This document shows positions 27,901 to 40,226 of a stretch of 62,000 nucleotides of DNA, in pieces. The DNA is taken from positions 26,752,376 through 26,814,375 of the forward strand of contig NC_092567.1 of assembly GCF_037975245.1 (NCBI RefSeq), read 5' to 3'. The number at the start of each line of letters is the position of its first letter. Position 1 is the stretch's first letter. Below the pieces are notes generated by a model. It did not search any database and had not been told where the DNA came from. It was given only the letters and a program-made list of their open reading frames with translations. The position numbers and the translations under genes were made by a program. Source of the DNA: Apostichopus japonicus. Lineage: Eukaryota > Echinodermata > Holothuroidea > Aspidochirotida > Stichopodidae.

Positions 27901-29079
27901 ACCTTTACTCTTCTCGTTGGTTTAATTCTCCGTCGTATCATCTTTAATGGCGATTTTCGATCATGATTGAATCGGTAAATTAGACAGGAAGTGCAGTACT
28001 TCATAAACATTCGAATGTAATACAAAAACCATTCAAAACATGAAGGAAAAAATAATAGCTTTCGTCACTTTTCAGCTCTCTAAAAATATATAATAAAGAC
28101 AGAGTTGAAAACATGAAAATCATGAAAAATCAAAATCGATTTATGAAATTAGCTGGTATATTATTGTAGTCTAACCATATATAGCAGCGAAGAAGCCAGG
28201 AATTTGAAGGAGGGGGAGCTCATTTTGCGATTGCTATGGGGGAGGGGTTTGAGGAGGGGTTGTCCCCCTCCCCTTTGAGATATTTTTGAACAATTGAAGG
28301 TCCTTAGATGCGATCTGGTGCAATGTTTTGCCAGTTTTATCATCATCATATTATCAGCAGATTTTGTTTCTTGTTTGAATTCTTTACATGTTCTTTTACA
28401 TATTATATCAGAAAGAAACTCTTTTACAATTTTTCCAGTAGGATGATTCTTGTTTATTGTCCAATGTCTGGACTTTAATACATTTGACGAACTTAACTGA
28501 TGGACAATATAAACTTTCATATTTTGTAAGACAGCCAGATGTGCAGTTGCCTAAAAACAAATATCGTTATCGCAGTGTATTAGCAGTGTAATAAATATTT
28601 ACAGGAAGCGCGTATCATGTACGATTGCTAGCTTAGCTTCATAACATGCTGTTCGTGCAACAACTTAGGACGAATCATAGAAAGGATGAGAACGAACGTT
28701 GTCGATGTCGTTGTGCATGCGGTTCGTGACACTCCATCGAGTGCGGTTATATAGGTAGGCTATATGTATTTTATTTCGCAGTGGCTAACTGTGGGCTGGT
28801 AATAGGCTGTAGGTGGTAAATAATTTCGATCAAAGTATCCCGAAAGTCGGTGTTGGCATCATAACATTATGGCTGACCTTAATTTTGTACCGATAAGATG
28901 TTTAACGAACAAAATTTTGATATCACAAAACGATATGTCTGTTACAATATCGCAAGACTATTGTTTAAGGCACTAAGTCTTACTGGAGTTTCATTTCATG
29001 AACAAATATTTAATATACGTATGATACACTGTATATTTGATGTTATATTCAGCTTTTATTTCACTGATATATTTTGAAT
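24942..29079. other. Intergenic sequence, nothing recognised
   Basis: Four kilobases of AT-rich unique sequence. A 119-codon minus-strand frame at 28161-28520 has no recognisable domain and ends in low-complexity basic and serine-rich sequence. No RNA gene or transposon signature is seen. Confidence 0.4.
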
Positions 29080-29440
29080 GTGTAAAAGTATGTTGGCCTG
29101 ACGTTTCGATCCTAGCAGGATCTTCTTCATTTAAAATTTAATCCTCTCTTTGTCCCTCCACTGCTTATCTCCTACCTCTCCTCTTCCCATGTTGCTTTCT
29201 TCTCTCCATCCCTTGTCTACTTATAATCCCCTTTCATCTATCTCATTGTGTTCACCGTGCTCATTAACCTGTCTGTATTCTGTGCGTGTTTTTGTCCCTT
29301 CTGTTACTGTTACTTGTCATTTAGCCTCTGAAAAAGATCCTGCTAGGATCGAAACGTCAGGCCAACATACTTTTAAACATTCTATTATACAGGCTCTCTA
29401 GTGGATAAGCAGTTTGCTAACAGTTTTATTTTATTTTGAT
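29080..29440. mobile_element. Penelope-like fragment with inward and outward hammerhead-like motifs
   Basis: Two copies of the hairpin-GAAACGTCAGGCCAAC motif in opposite orientation bound this segment: a minus-strand copy at 29133-29094 and a plus-strand copy at 29331-29374 (CTGAAAA instead of CTGAAGA). Between them is CT-rich sequence. After the plus copy comes the block GGATAAGCAGTTTGCTAACA, found inverted at 14228-14250. This fits two truncated Penelope-like ends, or one element with inverted terminal pieces. No reverse transcriptase or GIY-YIG coding is seen. Confidence 0.45.
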
Positions 29441-29993
29441 ATATTTTGAAACATATTTTGTAACAGCATTATTCTAGCATTATTCAAACATATGATAATT
29501 GGTGAAATTAATCTACAAATAACTAGCCAATGCACTTACATTGCCATCAAGTATTTCTTAAAGAAGGCTAGAAATTCAAATAATGGTCACAATGTACAGA
29601 CGTACGAAATTTCATTTTGCTGCTATACCTAAAAGCAGTTTCCATCATTAAGAACTTTTGCGCCTGATTACTGAAATTCTGGGAAACACCGTTATAAACT
29701 TGAAAAAGTTTGAGGCAACTTTAAATATATTAAAACTGTGGCAATAAAGATAAGCTTTTAACATTAATAGTTACAGGTACCGGTGATTTCTAGTAATTCG
29801 ATACTAAACCTCCAAACTCGATACATACACCGAATGCCTGCAGGCGCGAACACAGGGGTGTGGGAGATATACCCATCCCCTTCCCCTTTCTCGACTCCAT
29901 ACAAAAAAGTTCAAAGTAATATTTAACACCAGCTTGTAGATTAACAAAAGACAAATGGGCACAGCTCTCGAACACGGAGCAGCTGTAAATTAA
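29441..29993. other. Sequence upstream of the LINE, nothing recognised
   Basis: Unique AT-rich sequence. The true 5' end of the RTE-type element may lie in the last part of it, but I see no duplication that fixes the boundary. Confidence 0.4.
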
Positions 29994-30068
29994 TTGCCTA
30001 GTCATAATGCCCCACATGACGTCTTGAAGTCAAAGCCGAATGGAAGCTCCAAGATTGAAAAAGGCAAC

Positions 30069-33000
30069 ATGCCTGGACAAACAAATTTAAATATCTGCAC
30101 CTACAACACTAGAACTAGAAGAACGGAGGAGGTGTTAGAAACATTACTGAATGAACTCAAAGAATTCAAATGGGATGTAATAGGATTAGCTGAAACAAAG
30201 AGGGAAGGAAAGGGAATCGAGGAGTTACAGGGAGGAATGTGGTTATACAATCATGGAAAGACCCGTAGAGGACAAACACGCCAAAGGAGTTGGATTCCTA
30301 ATCCACCCCAAAATTACAGACTATGTAAAGGAAATAAAAAGTTACTCAAACAGAGTAGTTACACTTAATCTTCAGTTAACTGACAAGGACCAGATATGCA
30401 TAATTCAAGTGTATGCACCTACCAGTGACTATGATGATGAAGCTGTGGAAGCCTTCTATGAAGATGTAAATAAGGCTATTGAAGGAAACAAATCTAAATA
30501 TACCATTGTAATGGGAGACTTTAATGCCAAAGTCGGTGAATGTCAGCCAAAAGAAGAGGACATTCTTAGAAAATTTGGGGATGGCAAGAGAAATAAAAGA
30601 GGTGATGTGTTACTTGAGTTTGCAGCTCAACACAAGTTAGCGATAGCAAATACCTTCTTTAAGAAAAACATAAACCGGTACTGAACATGGGAAACCCCAA
30701 ATGGCAACACAAGAAATCAAATAGACTTCATTCTCAGCAGTCAAAAAGGTATAATCAACAATTGTGAAGTCATCACAAAAGTGGACATTGGGAGTGACCA
30801 CAGAATGGTCAGGGCCAATATACATCTCAACAAAAAACTTGCCAGACTTAAGTTCATTAAAAAAGGGAAAAAGAGTCGGATTAACATCTTACGACTGAGA
30901 GAGGAAAGCCAGGATTTCCAGCTTGAACTCAGAAATCGCTTTGAATTTCTTGATATAGAGAACACTGGGCTAGATGAAAGCTATAAAATCATCTCTGATA
31001 CAGTGATGGAAGTGGCAGCAGAAATTGCTCCACAGGAAAAGCAGAAGAAGGAAACCACCAAGGAGGACAAAGTGATTGAAGATCTGGACAGAAGGAGGAA
31101 AGAGTTAAGGGAAATACAGGACAAAACCAAGTTTCAGAAGATTGAATATGCCAAGCTCGTGAAAACAGTGCGAAAGAAGTGAAGACAAAGGAGTAGGAGG
31201 AAAAGGAAAGTATAGATAGAATCTATTCTTAGAAGTGGAAGAGGAGCACTACATATCAATAAATTAAATCGGAAGAAAACCAGAATGCATCAGATGAAAC
31301 AAAAAGATGGCACAATTACAAATAATAGACAAGAAATTCTAGATGTCTGTTCTGACTTCTATTAGGAACTGTATAGTTCAAAGAGCACTGGCACCAGGCC
31401 AAAGATATTGTCACCAAACCAGTCAGCCCTACCAAAAATAACAGAGAGATAGGTCGAAGTAGCTATTAAAGGAATGAAAGACAATAAAGCTCCGGGAACA
31501 GATGACATCACTAGTACTGGCAATGAAAGTTTAAGGGAGCTAACCAAACTTTACAATCAAATACTGGACAAAAGAAAGATTCCAGGGTGTTGGAAGGAGG
31601 CTTAAATTATACTCCTATTCAAAAAAGGTGATCAGTCAGACATAAAAAACTACAGACCAAGCAGCTTGTTATCCCATGTATACAAGAGCTTTACTAGGAT
31701 AATACAAAATAGGATCAAAGGCCTACTTGACGAAAACCAACCAAGAGAGCAGGCTGGCTTCAGAAGAAAGTATTCAACAGTAGATCATCTTCATGCCCTA
31801 AATCAAATCATCGAAAACCAACCAAGAGAGCAGGCTATCTTCAGAAGAAAGTATTCAACAGTAGATCATCTTCATGCCCTAAATCAAGTCATCGAAAACC
31901 AACCAAGAGAGCAGGCTATCTTCAGAAGAAAGTATTCAACAGTAGATCATCTTCATGCCCTAAATCAAGTCATCGAAAACCAACCAAGAGAGCAGGCTAT
32001 CTTCAGAAGAAAGTATTCAACAGTAGATCATCTTCATGCCCTAAATCAAGTCATCGAAAACCAACCAAGAGAGCAGGCTATCTTCAGAAGAAAGTATTCA
32101 ACAGTAGATCATCTTCATGCCCTAAATCAAGTCATCGAAAACCAACCAAGAGAGCAGGCTGGCTTCAGAAGAAAGTATTCAACAGTAGATCATCTTCATG
32201 CCCTAAATCAAGTCATCGAAAACCAACCAAGAGAGCAGGCTATCTTCAGAAGAAAGTATTCAACAGTAGATCATCTTCATGCCCTAAATCAAGTCATCGA
32301 AAACCAACCAAGAGAGCAGGCTATCTTCAGAAGAAAGTATTCAACAGTAGATCATCTTCATGCCCTAAATCAAGTCATCGAAAACCAACCAAGAGAGCAG
32401 GCTATCTTCAGAAGAAAGTATTCAACAGTAGATCATCTTCATGCCCTAAATCAAGTCATCGAAAACCAACCAAGAGAGCAGGCTGGCTTCAGAAGAAAGT
32501 ATTCAACAGTAGATCATCTTCATGCCCTAAATCAAGTCATCGAAAACCAACCAAGAGAGCAGGCTATCTTCAGAAGAAAGTATTCAACAGTAGATCATCT
32601 TCATGCCCTAAATCAAGTCATCGAAAAGGCAAATGAATACAACCTGACTGAGCTGTGCGTGGGATATATTGATTACGAAAAGGCGTTTGACTCAGTGGAA
32701 CACAAAGACCTATTCGCAGCACTGCGCAAAGTTGGAATAAATGAGGGATATGTCCAACTGCTAAAGGATATCTACACTAATACCACAACTAGGATACATA
32801 TTGAAAATGATATCTCAAACATCATCAGGATTGAAAGAGGAGGGCGCCAGGGAGACACCTTATAACCCAAGGTTTTTACCACTGCCATGGAAGAAATCTT
32901 CAGGAAATTGAATCTACAAGAAAGAGGCCTTATTGTAGATGGGGAAAGGCTAACCGACCTGCGATTTGCAGATGATGTAGCATTCATCACTACATCAGTG

Positions 33001-33594
33001 AAAGACATGGAAGTTCATCTGAACAACCTCAACATAGAAAGCAAAAAGATTGGTTAAAAGATCCATAAGGGAAAAACAAAATGCATGACCAACTACCAGT
33101 TAGACGAAACCATAATGGTGGAAAATGAGGAAATCGATAAGGTGGACAGGTATCAATACCTTGGTCAAACTATAATGCTAGGGGAACACACCAGAGAAGA
33201 AGTTCTGATCAGGATAAAGGCAGGGTGAAGTTGTTTCGGTAGATACAAGGATATTCTGTGCGACCCCAAATTACCAATGTGCATAAGAAGGAGAATGTAC
33301 AACCAATGTGTCATTCCAACAATGGCCTATGGTGCTGAAACATGGACCACAACCAAGCAGCTTGAGCAGAAACTCTTAGTTGCCCAACGAGCGATGGAGA
33401 GAAGAATGCTCAACATAAAAATAAGGGACAAAGTCAAGAACTCAAAAATCAGGAAACAAACACAAGTAAAATGCATCATTCTTAAGATTAAGGAAGCAGA
33501 TGGCAAGACATGGACTAGACTTGCAATGGACAGTGAAACTTGGAAAAATCATGAAGAGGGCTACATCCAACAGTGGATGAACACAGCCTGGTGA
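30069..33594 (+). pseudogene. Endonuclease-reverse transcriptase pseudogene of the RTE-type LINE
   Basis: The endonuclease part shows the N-terminal NICTYNTRT block, AETKREGKG (the catalytic Glu region), VYAPTSDYDDEAVEAF, MGDFNAKVG and SDHRMVR (residues of the AP-endonuclease active site). The RT part shows NKAPGTDDI, LFKKGDQSDIKNYRPSS, QAGFRRKYSTVDHL, YIDYEKAFDSVEH, GRQGDTL, then the catalytic FADD at 32964-32975, and the C-terminal WTRLAMDSETWKNHEEGYI region. The frame shifts near 30250. From 30253 to the end one frame holds, broken only by stops at 30682, 31180, 31213, 31363, 31450, 31603, 32863, 33055 and 33226. The endonuclease and polymerase key residues are otherwise kept, so inactivation seems to come from scattered point mutations. 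Confidence 0.88.
31732..32622 (+). repeat. 81-bp x 11 in-frame array inside the LINE reverse transcriptase
   Basis: Exactly 891 bp, eleven units of 81 bp, each encoding 27 residues from ENQPREQA to ALNQVI, the segment around the QAGFRR motif of the RT fingers. Units 1, 6 and 10 read QAGF; the other eight read QAIF (GGC to ATC). Only unit 1 ends NQII; the rest end NQVI. The series G-I-I-I-I-G-I-I-I-G-I suggests amplification of blocks of 4-5 units. Normal RTE proteins have one unit, so ten are extra. Reading frame is kept throughout. Confidence 0.97.
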
Positions 33595-33610
33595 TGTGGT
33601 GATGGTGATA

Positions 33611-33836
33611 TGCGTGTAGATCTAATTATAAGATTACTTTACAGCCTACATAAATACGCCTCAAAATACACCATTTCACGTCTAACATTTCATTTTCTTT
33701 TGGAGGAGGGACCCCAAACCCCGTCCCATTCGCGACCCCAAATCCTTACCCATTCCTCTCCTATCCCCCTTGATCTGTAGGACCTCAAATAAAAAAAACA
33801 CGTTATGGCACCGTGCAAGTTCTTTCTTCATAATTA

Positions 33837-33870
<34 letters not shown>

Positions 33871-36800
33871 ATACATATAACGTGGTTATATAGATATAGG
33901 CCTACACAAATGACTACAACACAGACAAAGAGCAATCCTAACCTTATATAGTTTGTTTGAACGAAGAATTCTCAGTCTGTATATACGAGCTTTGTAGTCA
34001 ATCGTTAGGCAGCTCGTAAGTCACTATAACCTCTTCATTAATTTTTTTTCTACAATATCTTCGTAAGAAAGTGCTGATAATGCACATAGCCATATGTGTG
34101 TAATACGTTGCATTATGTAAAATGCAGTTAAACTATAAACTGTTACAATCAGCAAACAAGCTATAAAGAAGTCTTCTACTTCATGATCATATACATCTCT
34201 CAGTATACCGTAGATCTATTGACATAACACTAAGTTGGAATTAGTAAAGATTCAAGCTGCAGCAGACCCTGTTGAGTCGACATTAAACAGTGCAGCTGTA
34301 TTCAGTCTTATTAGTGGTTGTCTTTAACCAGAATCTATAGGGATGACCCAGATGTGGATCTCAAGCGACCAACCGTAAATTTAGTAAGTGTTTCGTTTAA
34401 TTAGTCCTCCAACCCTTCTCTCTGTAGTCTTCAATCAGCCGCTATGTTTATCATTCATTCACTTGCGCTGCTTCTCCTGACGAAGCCAGGGGCGGCGCCG
34501 AAGGGTGCGAGTTCCTAATGACGAAAAATTACAGGGTTGATGAGTGAGGGGACATCTCTAAATTATAAATGGGAATCTACTAAAGGAGAAAAGTAGGTCA
34601 GCATTGATTGGTCTGTCAAAGACAAAGTAAACAGAACTTCTGTGTTGATTGAAACTCCGGACACTTGGTATTATTGGACTCCGTGCTGGCTCCAAATATT
34701 CACATATTTCGAGATTGGCAATTCATCGACATGATCTATAGCTAATACGTCAAACCTGCATAGTATAGGCTCGAAAAATTGCTACCATGTCAGTTAGTTT
34801 GCTTGATAGGATATGTTTGCCTCACCATGGAGGTAAACCTCCATGGTCTCACATAGCAGTTACAGGTGCGATCAAATGTATTCATAGCATTTCCACATAT
34901 GTTATTATCTGAGATTGTGAGGCACATTGTTAATTTAAATTTAAAATTATTAGCTCCGAAATTGTCCCAGCACACACAAATATATAGGCCTATGACGAAG
35001 TTGGAAATTCAACAAAATAGTATACAGATTACGCGTCAAATGAAAGCATACAGTGTTTAGGCCTGCATAATTGCTACGTTGTCAGTTATTTTAAGTGGTA
35101 GGATGTGTATCGATACACAAGTAGCATATGAAATCGTAGTAGAGTAGGCCTATCCATAACGTTCTTATTTATATGGTTATCTGATACTGAAAAGGGAATC
35201 TGGTTTCATTACAAAAGGGTTTGTTCTCCGTAATTCCTAGTACAGAGAATGCTGGACTATTGTACACAAAGAAAGACACATATACATCAGTAATAATATC
35301 TGAAATTAAGCTTGGTTCATAAAGTCGTTCAAGCTGTATTGATACAGTTAAATGAAAGAAGGAAACTGCAAAGATAAACCAAGTAAGTTCATCGTGACTG
35401 ATACAATGTTAAACGTCTACACTGAAGAATTTAATTAAGTAGAAGGTGTGCTCACCATAGTCAATTGTTTGACACAGAGACTTAGACACTTCTGTAACCT
35501 GATTAACTGATACTAATATAATGTAAAGGTTAAATGTATTGCATATATTACCAATGCTAACACGTTATCTAGTACGTAGGTTCCACAACTTGTTACGGTA
35601 AGATTTCTAGCATAATATAAAGGATGTGTTACTCTACAGCGCGCAGAAGTAACTTGTCTCTAAGACAAAGTTCTCCAGTAATATAATGAAAACGAGTGAC
35701 TGGATGTCTAAATCGGTGAAAAACCTGGGTGCCCACACCAACTGATTTTACGGTCTGACTACTTTCTTGCAATTCTCATTAACACAGGGGAAAAGAGCGA
35801 CGTGTGATAAGGTCAGACGACGTCACAATTCAGTGTACACAAGCCTATACAGATTCTGTAATTAAAACGACAGTATGAAATGTCTCCCTTAAAAATGAGG
35901 GCGGTATTGAAGAACTTTAGCCTGAGTAGGTCGCGATCGGTGAGAGTGACTCCATAGTTTTTCCTTTCGGGCAATAAAAAAGAAGTGATATTGTTTTGCC
36001 CATGGTCACAATTGTAATCGGACGATATTTGCTTAAATGAATATGTCATTTGAATCTTTTCCTGGAGAATTTGAAACATATCTAATGATATGTTATTGAG
36101 TTTTGGCAATCAATGTGAATGCATACATAGACTCCGAATGTGTGACCTGATTAATTAACTTCGGCTTCGGCTTTGAGTAAAACGTTTCTGTATGGTGCCG
36201 TGTTGGACGAATTTAACCGTAATAGTTACTACCGACTTTGCGATCCGACCGTCACAAGTTTGCAAGGTTGGGGAGAGTGACTCCGTAGTTTTCCCTTTCG
36301 AGCAATAATAAAGAATTGATATTGTATTGCCCATGGACACAAATGTATTCGGCAATTATTTGCTTAAATGAATTCGTCATTTGAATCTTTTCCTGGAGAA
36401 TTTGAAACATATTTAATTATATGTAATTAAGTTTTGGCAATCAATGTGAATGTCATAACTGGGTAAATTGTTTGGCCCAAGCTATTTAGATTATTTCTTA
36501 ATACAGTGTACACCACATTACACCACACCACAGTACACCCAGTGTACACCACAAGAGGTAATTCAGCACCACATAACATTGGTCTAACTCCTACCTCACC
36601 ACCCCCCCCCCCCTGCCGAGCCCACCTACACCACCCCACCTTTCTCTCATCTTCATCTTAAACCTATGTCGGGGATGATGACTGAAATTAAGGATTCTCT
36701 AGCTGATACACCGTGTGATAGAGCAATATATTTAACAACGTCATATTTTTACAGCCTTTTGAAATAACAAAATATATAATCAATAAAAAAAGTCAATTTC

Positions 36801-37664
36801 ATCTATTGTACTATAATTCTATGCAAAGATGACAAAACTCTTCCACGTGATTTATTTGATAAAACACTTATGGTTTTCCATTACTTGAATATCAATATAC
36901 TTTACAAAACTAAAAAAAAAACACTTTGTAGAATTTAATATTGCTACTCTAAACAAGAATATATTAGCTTTATAAAGCTCTGAATAAATCAATTAAATTG
37001 GAATCGTGATTGTTAGATAGCAGACAACATTATGTCTTTCAAGAGTGAGAAAGAGAGGGAGAGAGAGATAGAATAAAAAATTGTTGGTTAGCATTTCCCA
37101 TTTGTCGAAAAATATTAACTTCTTATCTTACCTTAACGAATACATCAGCGGCACCCTCTAGTAAATAACATAGATATATTTATAAACATAAACACATTTT
37201 CAATTCACACAGCGATGGATGAGGCCAAGCAATATATATCACTAAACTATAGTAGAGTTACGAACGTGTTTATTTAATACATGCTTGACTGATCTTGGTT
37301 TTCTCGAAATCGTATATCCTCTCTATGACTACCGTGGAATAGAAGGTTCGCTCTGTACTTTAATTACATGTCATATTTTCAAATATGTTAGCTTCCGTTT
37401 TTGACATACATGATACTGGTCTTCTCCATTGCGAGCTGTTATCGGATGTGACGTCATTAATTTGATTGACAGAATAAAAACAAGCTTGCATCGTGGGCAT
37501 AATAAGTTCATGGACAGGATTTTAACTTTAGCCTTTAAATTTTCTTGTTGCCTTCCAAATCGTTTTGGGTAATACGCAGGGAGGACAAGAACTTTGGTTA
37601 CCACATTTACTAATTTGACAATTGCTTGTACTATTTTGACACAAATCTTTCCTTTTTTATCCAG
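33611..37664. other. Intergenic or first-intron sequence of the plus-strand tetraspanin gene
   Basis: Contains a TA tract at 33838-33869, a C-run at 36601-36613, and the two-copy repeat listed separately. I searched it for the missing first coding exon (a short Cys-Lys-LLF-FN-FW-type membrane segment followed by a GT donor) and did not find one. Confidence 0.4.
35937..36455. repeat. Diverged direct duplication, two ~190-bp copies, 331-bp period
   Basis: Copies at about 35937-36123 and 36268-36455 share GAGAGTGACTCC, TTTGCTTAAATGAAT, TTTTCCTGGAGAATTTGAAA (CCTGG at 36061 and 36392) and GTTTTGGCAATCAATGTGAA. They differ at many single sites. This is probably an old segmental duplication or two copies of a short element. 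No coding is evident. Confidence 0.8.
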
Positions 37665-37895
37665 GCCGGTGGTGGATGTCTGTTCGGATACGCCCTCTAT
37701 TTGAGACTAGACTTAGAGATCCAGTCGGATGAAGGACAGACTGATCTAAGCAGTCTGACGTCATTCTTTACAGCACTCTACGTCCTGATGGGAACTGGTG
37801 GCGTCATTATGGTGATTGGTTTCCTTGGTTGCTGTGGCGCTATTAAAGAAAACGTTTGCCAACTTTCTCTTGTAAGTATAGATGTCTATATATAC

Positions 37896-37957
<62 letters not shown>

Positions 37958-38295
37958 GAAAATCGTAATGAGTTGGAAAATCAAGAACAGTGAAAAAACT
38001 TTCAGCCTCCACCGGGATTCGAACCACGGGCCTCCCGCTCTGTACGCGGACACCCTAACCACTAGGCTATGGACGCTGATTGTATGTCCAGAGGTTCGAA
38101 ACCGGTAAGGAAGATCGTAATTCCACTGTAGGCGTTTGTCACCTATATCGAACAATACTAGTTCTGTTTCTGGTGACATATTTTGCCTTACTCTAGAGAT
38201 CAAACATGATGCTATCCAACTCGAAAATCATTTGTGATTCCTAAAGCCGGATCTCGAAAGAGATACTTTGAACAGACTTTATGTTAATGCAATGG

Positions 38296-38361
<66 letters not shown>

Positions 38362-39897
38362 TAAAGGAGAATTGGCCTAAAACATAGCAATAAACTCAAA
38401 AGATCAAACCCGTTTTTTTCTTTCTAAAACGGGATTCAAAGCAATTAACTTTCAAGATTACTTTAAGGATGATTGAAGGAACATGTTTTAATGAGAACGA
38501 CCTCTGCAGTACATTTCTCATGTTCAAAATACTTTCCGTTAGTTCTGCAACAGAATCAACCATTTTATTCTCTTACACAAATAATCCATGACGTCACTAA
38601 TGACGGACGGTATAGAGCCATGATTCAAAGTACGCATGAGCAAAGTAAGAAGGATAGAACCTTCGATAAGGTGAATTCATCTGTACCTTACGTAACTTCA
38701 GTGATGACTAAATATGTCATAATGTATACGGGGAAAAATGAAAGTAAATCAACGGTAGAAATATGGCTGCGAAGTCATGAAAAGATTTGAAAAGAGTAAC
38801 CACAAAAATAATTCACTTTTAAATCCTAAACATTAAGATTCACTGTGTCCAGGATTGTAATCAGACTAAAGTTTATATATTGTTGTCTTTTCTTCTTTTC
38901 AGTATTTTATCTCTCTTATTGTCGTGATTGGTGCAGAGATTGCCTGCGGTACCTGGTTTTATATCAACCAGGATGTGGCACTTAAATCTGTCTCTGAAAT
39001 AATTGATGAAACTTACACGCAGGACTTTAAAAAGATTATAGATCTACTCCAAACGAAAGTAAGGACAACTCTTGTCTTTTATGTCTGTTTATCTGTTTGC
39101 CTCTCTCTCCATCTCTCTTCTCCATCCGATCTCTTTCTGTCAAACCCCATTTGTTACATTTAGCGTATTGTAGATATAGCACGTAGCTACCAGTAGTCAT
39201 TGCAAAGATCGTCCAGTTATAGTTTAGGATAAAATAAAGTGTTTATTAAACGAATAACAAATAACCATTTTATGTAAAGTTAACATTTTAACCTTGTGTA
39301 ATGAATACATAAATATTATTATACAGATGTGTTTGGATTCAGGAATAAGACTTACCATGAGAATGTCTTTCTCCCTGTTTTTATCTTCTCAATTCATTTG
39401 AAAATCCGCCCTTTAGTAAGACTGCCGTTCATTTTACGCCACTGCCCACTGATTTTTCTGGAACCTTAGCCTGTGTGTTACGTAATCAATTCGCCAAGCC
39501 TAGGAATGGAAAAGAGCGTGGAAAAGTCACTTGCACAGCTCAAATTTCCCGCGATCTACCGCGAGAGCCTATTTAAATGCCCGAGGCAGGTGAACTGCTT
39601 CGGCAGTGGTATTAAAGGGCGCATTTTCAAATGTGCATTCTGGTGTCAGCGGTGGGATGGAAACATCATGTCTCTATTTTAACTGTGATATAGTTAAAAC
39701 GCAACAATACAAGTGTGCAGTATGTATTACCTGACTATTAAGATAAGTTAATTAGATCTGATGGCGGGTATAAGCACGACAACCCCAAAAATACAAAACC
39801 AATCTGACCTCGGGTCTCTCATCCGTTATCTGAATGTTAATGCTTTGTCATATGTATATTGTATTTAATGTGCACTGACATAATATAATGCTTTCTG

Positions 39898-39940
<43 letters not shown>

Positions 39941-40088
39941 ATATATATATATATATATATATATCAATATATATATATATATATATCAATATCAATATAT
40001 ATATATATATATACATATAAATATATATCAATATATATATATATATGTCAATATATATGTCAATATATATATATATATCAATATATGT

Positions 40089-40140
<52 letters not shown>

Positions 40141-40178
40141 TATATATATCAATATATGTCAATATATATATATATATA

Positions 40179-40226
<48 letters not shown>

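Larger units (their letters stand above)
29994..33610 (+). mobile_element. RTE-type non-LTR retrotransposon (LINE), inactivated
   Basis: A near full-length LINE with an apurinic-type endonuclease followed by reverse transcriptase in a single reading frame, as is usual for the RTE clade. It copies RNA into DNA at the insertion site. The tail after the last codon is TGATGTGGTGATGGTGAT, like the simple 3' tails of RTE elements. The 5' boundary is uncertain; coding similarity begins by about 30080. One frameshift near 30250 and nine in-frame stops show that it is dead. It carries a tandem array inside the RT (see separate entry). It lies about 4 kb upstream of the first visible exon of the plus-strand tetraspanin gene. 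Confidence 0.88.

Noticed and set aside
28161-28520. 119-codon minus-strand open frame, considered as a transposase fragment
   Set aside because: No recognisable catalytic motif or domain, a compositionally ordinary intergenic frame, and no flanking inverted repeats.
36427-36639. Gly-rich minus-strand frame near a C-run
   Set aside because: A short low-complexity frame around a homopolymer, with no domain.
37626-37955. 109-codon frame as a start for the plus-strand tetraspanin
   Set aside because: It has no ATG at its start and runs from intron through the acceptor at 37663-37664 and on past the donor at 37872 into TA repeats; only 37665-37871 is exon.
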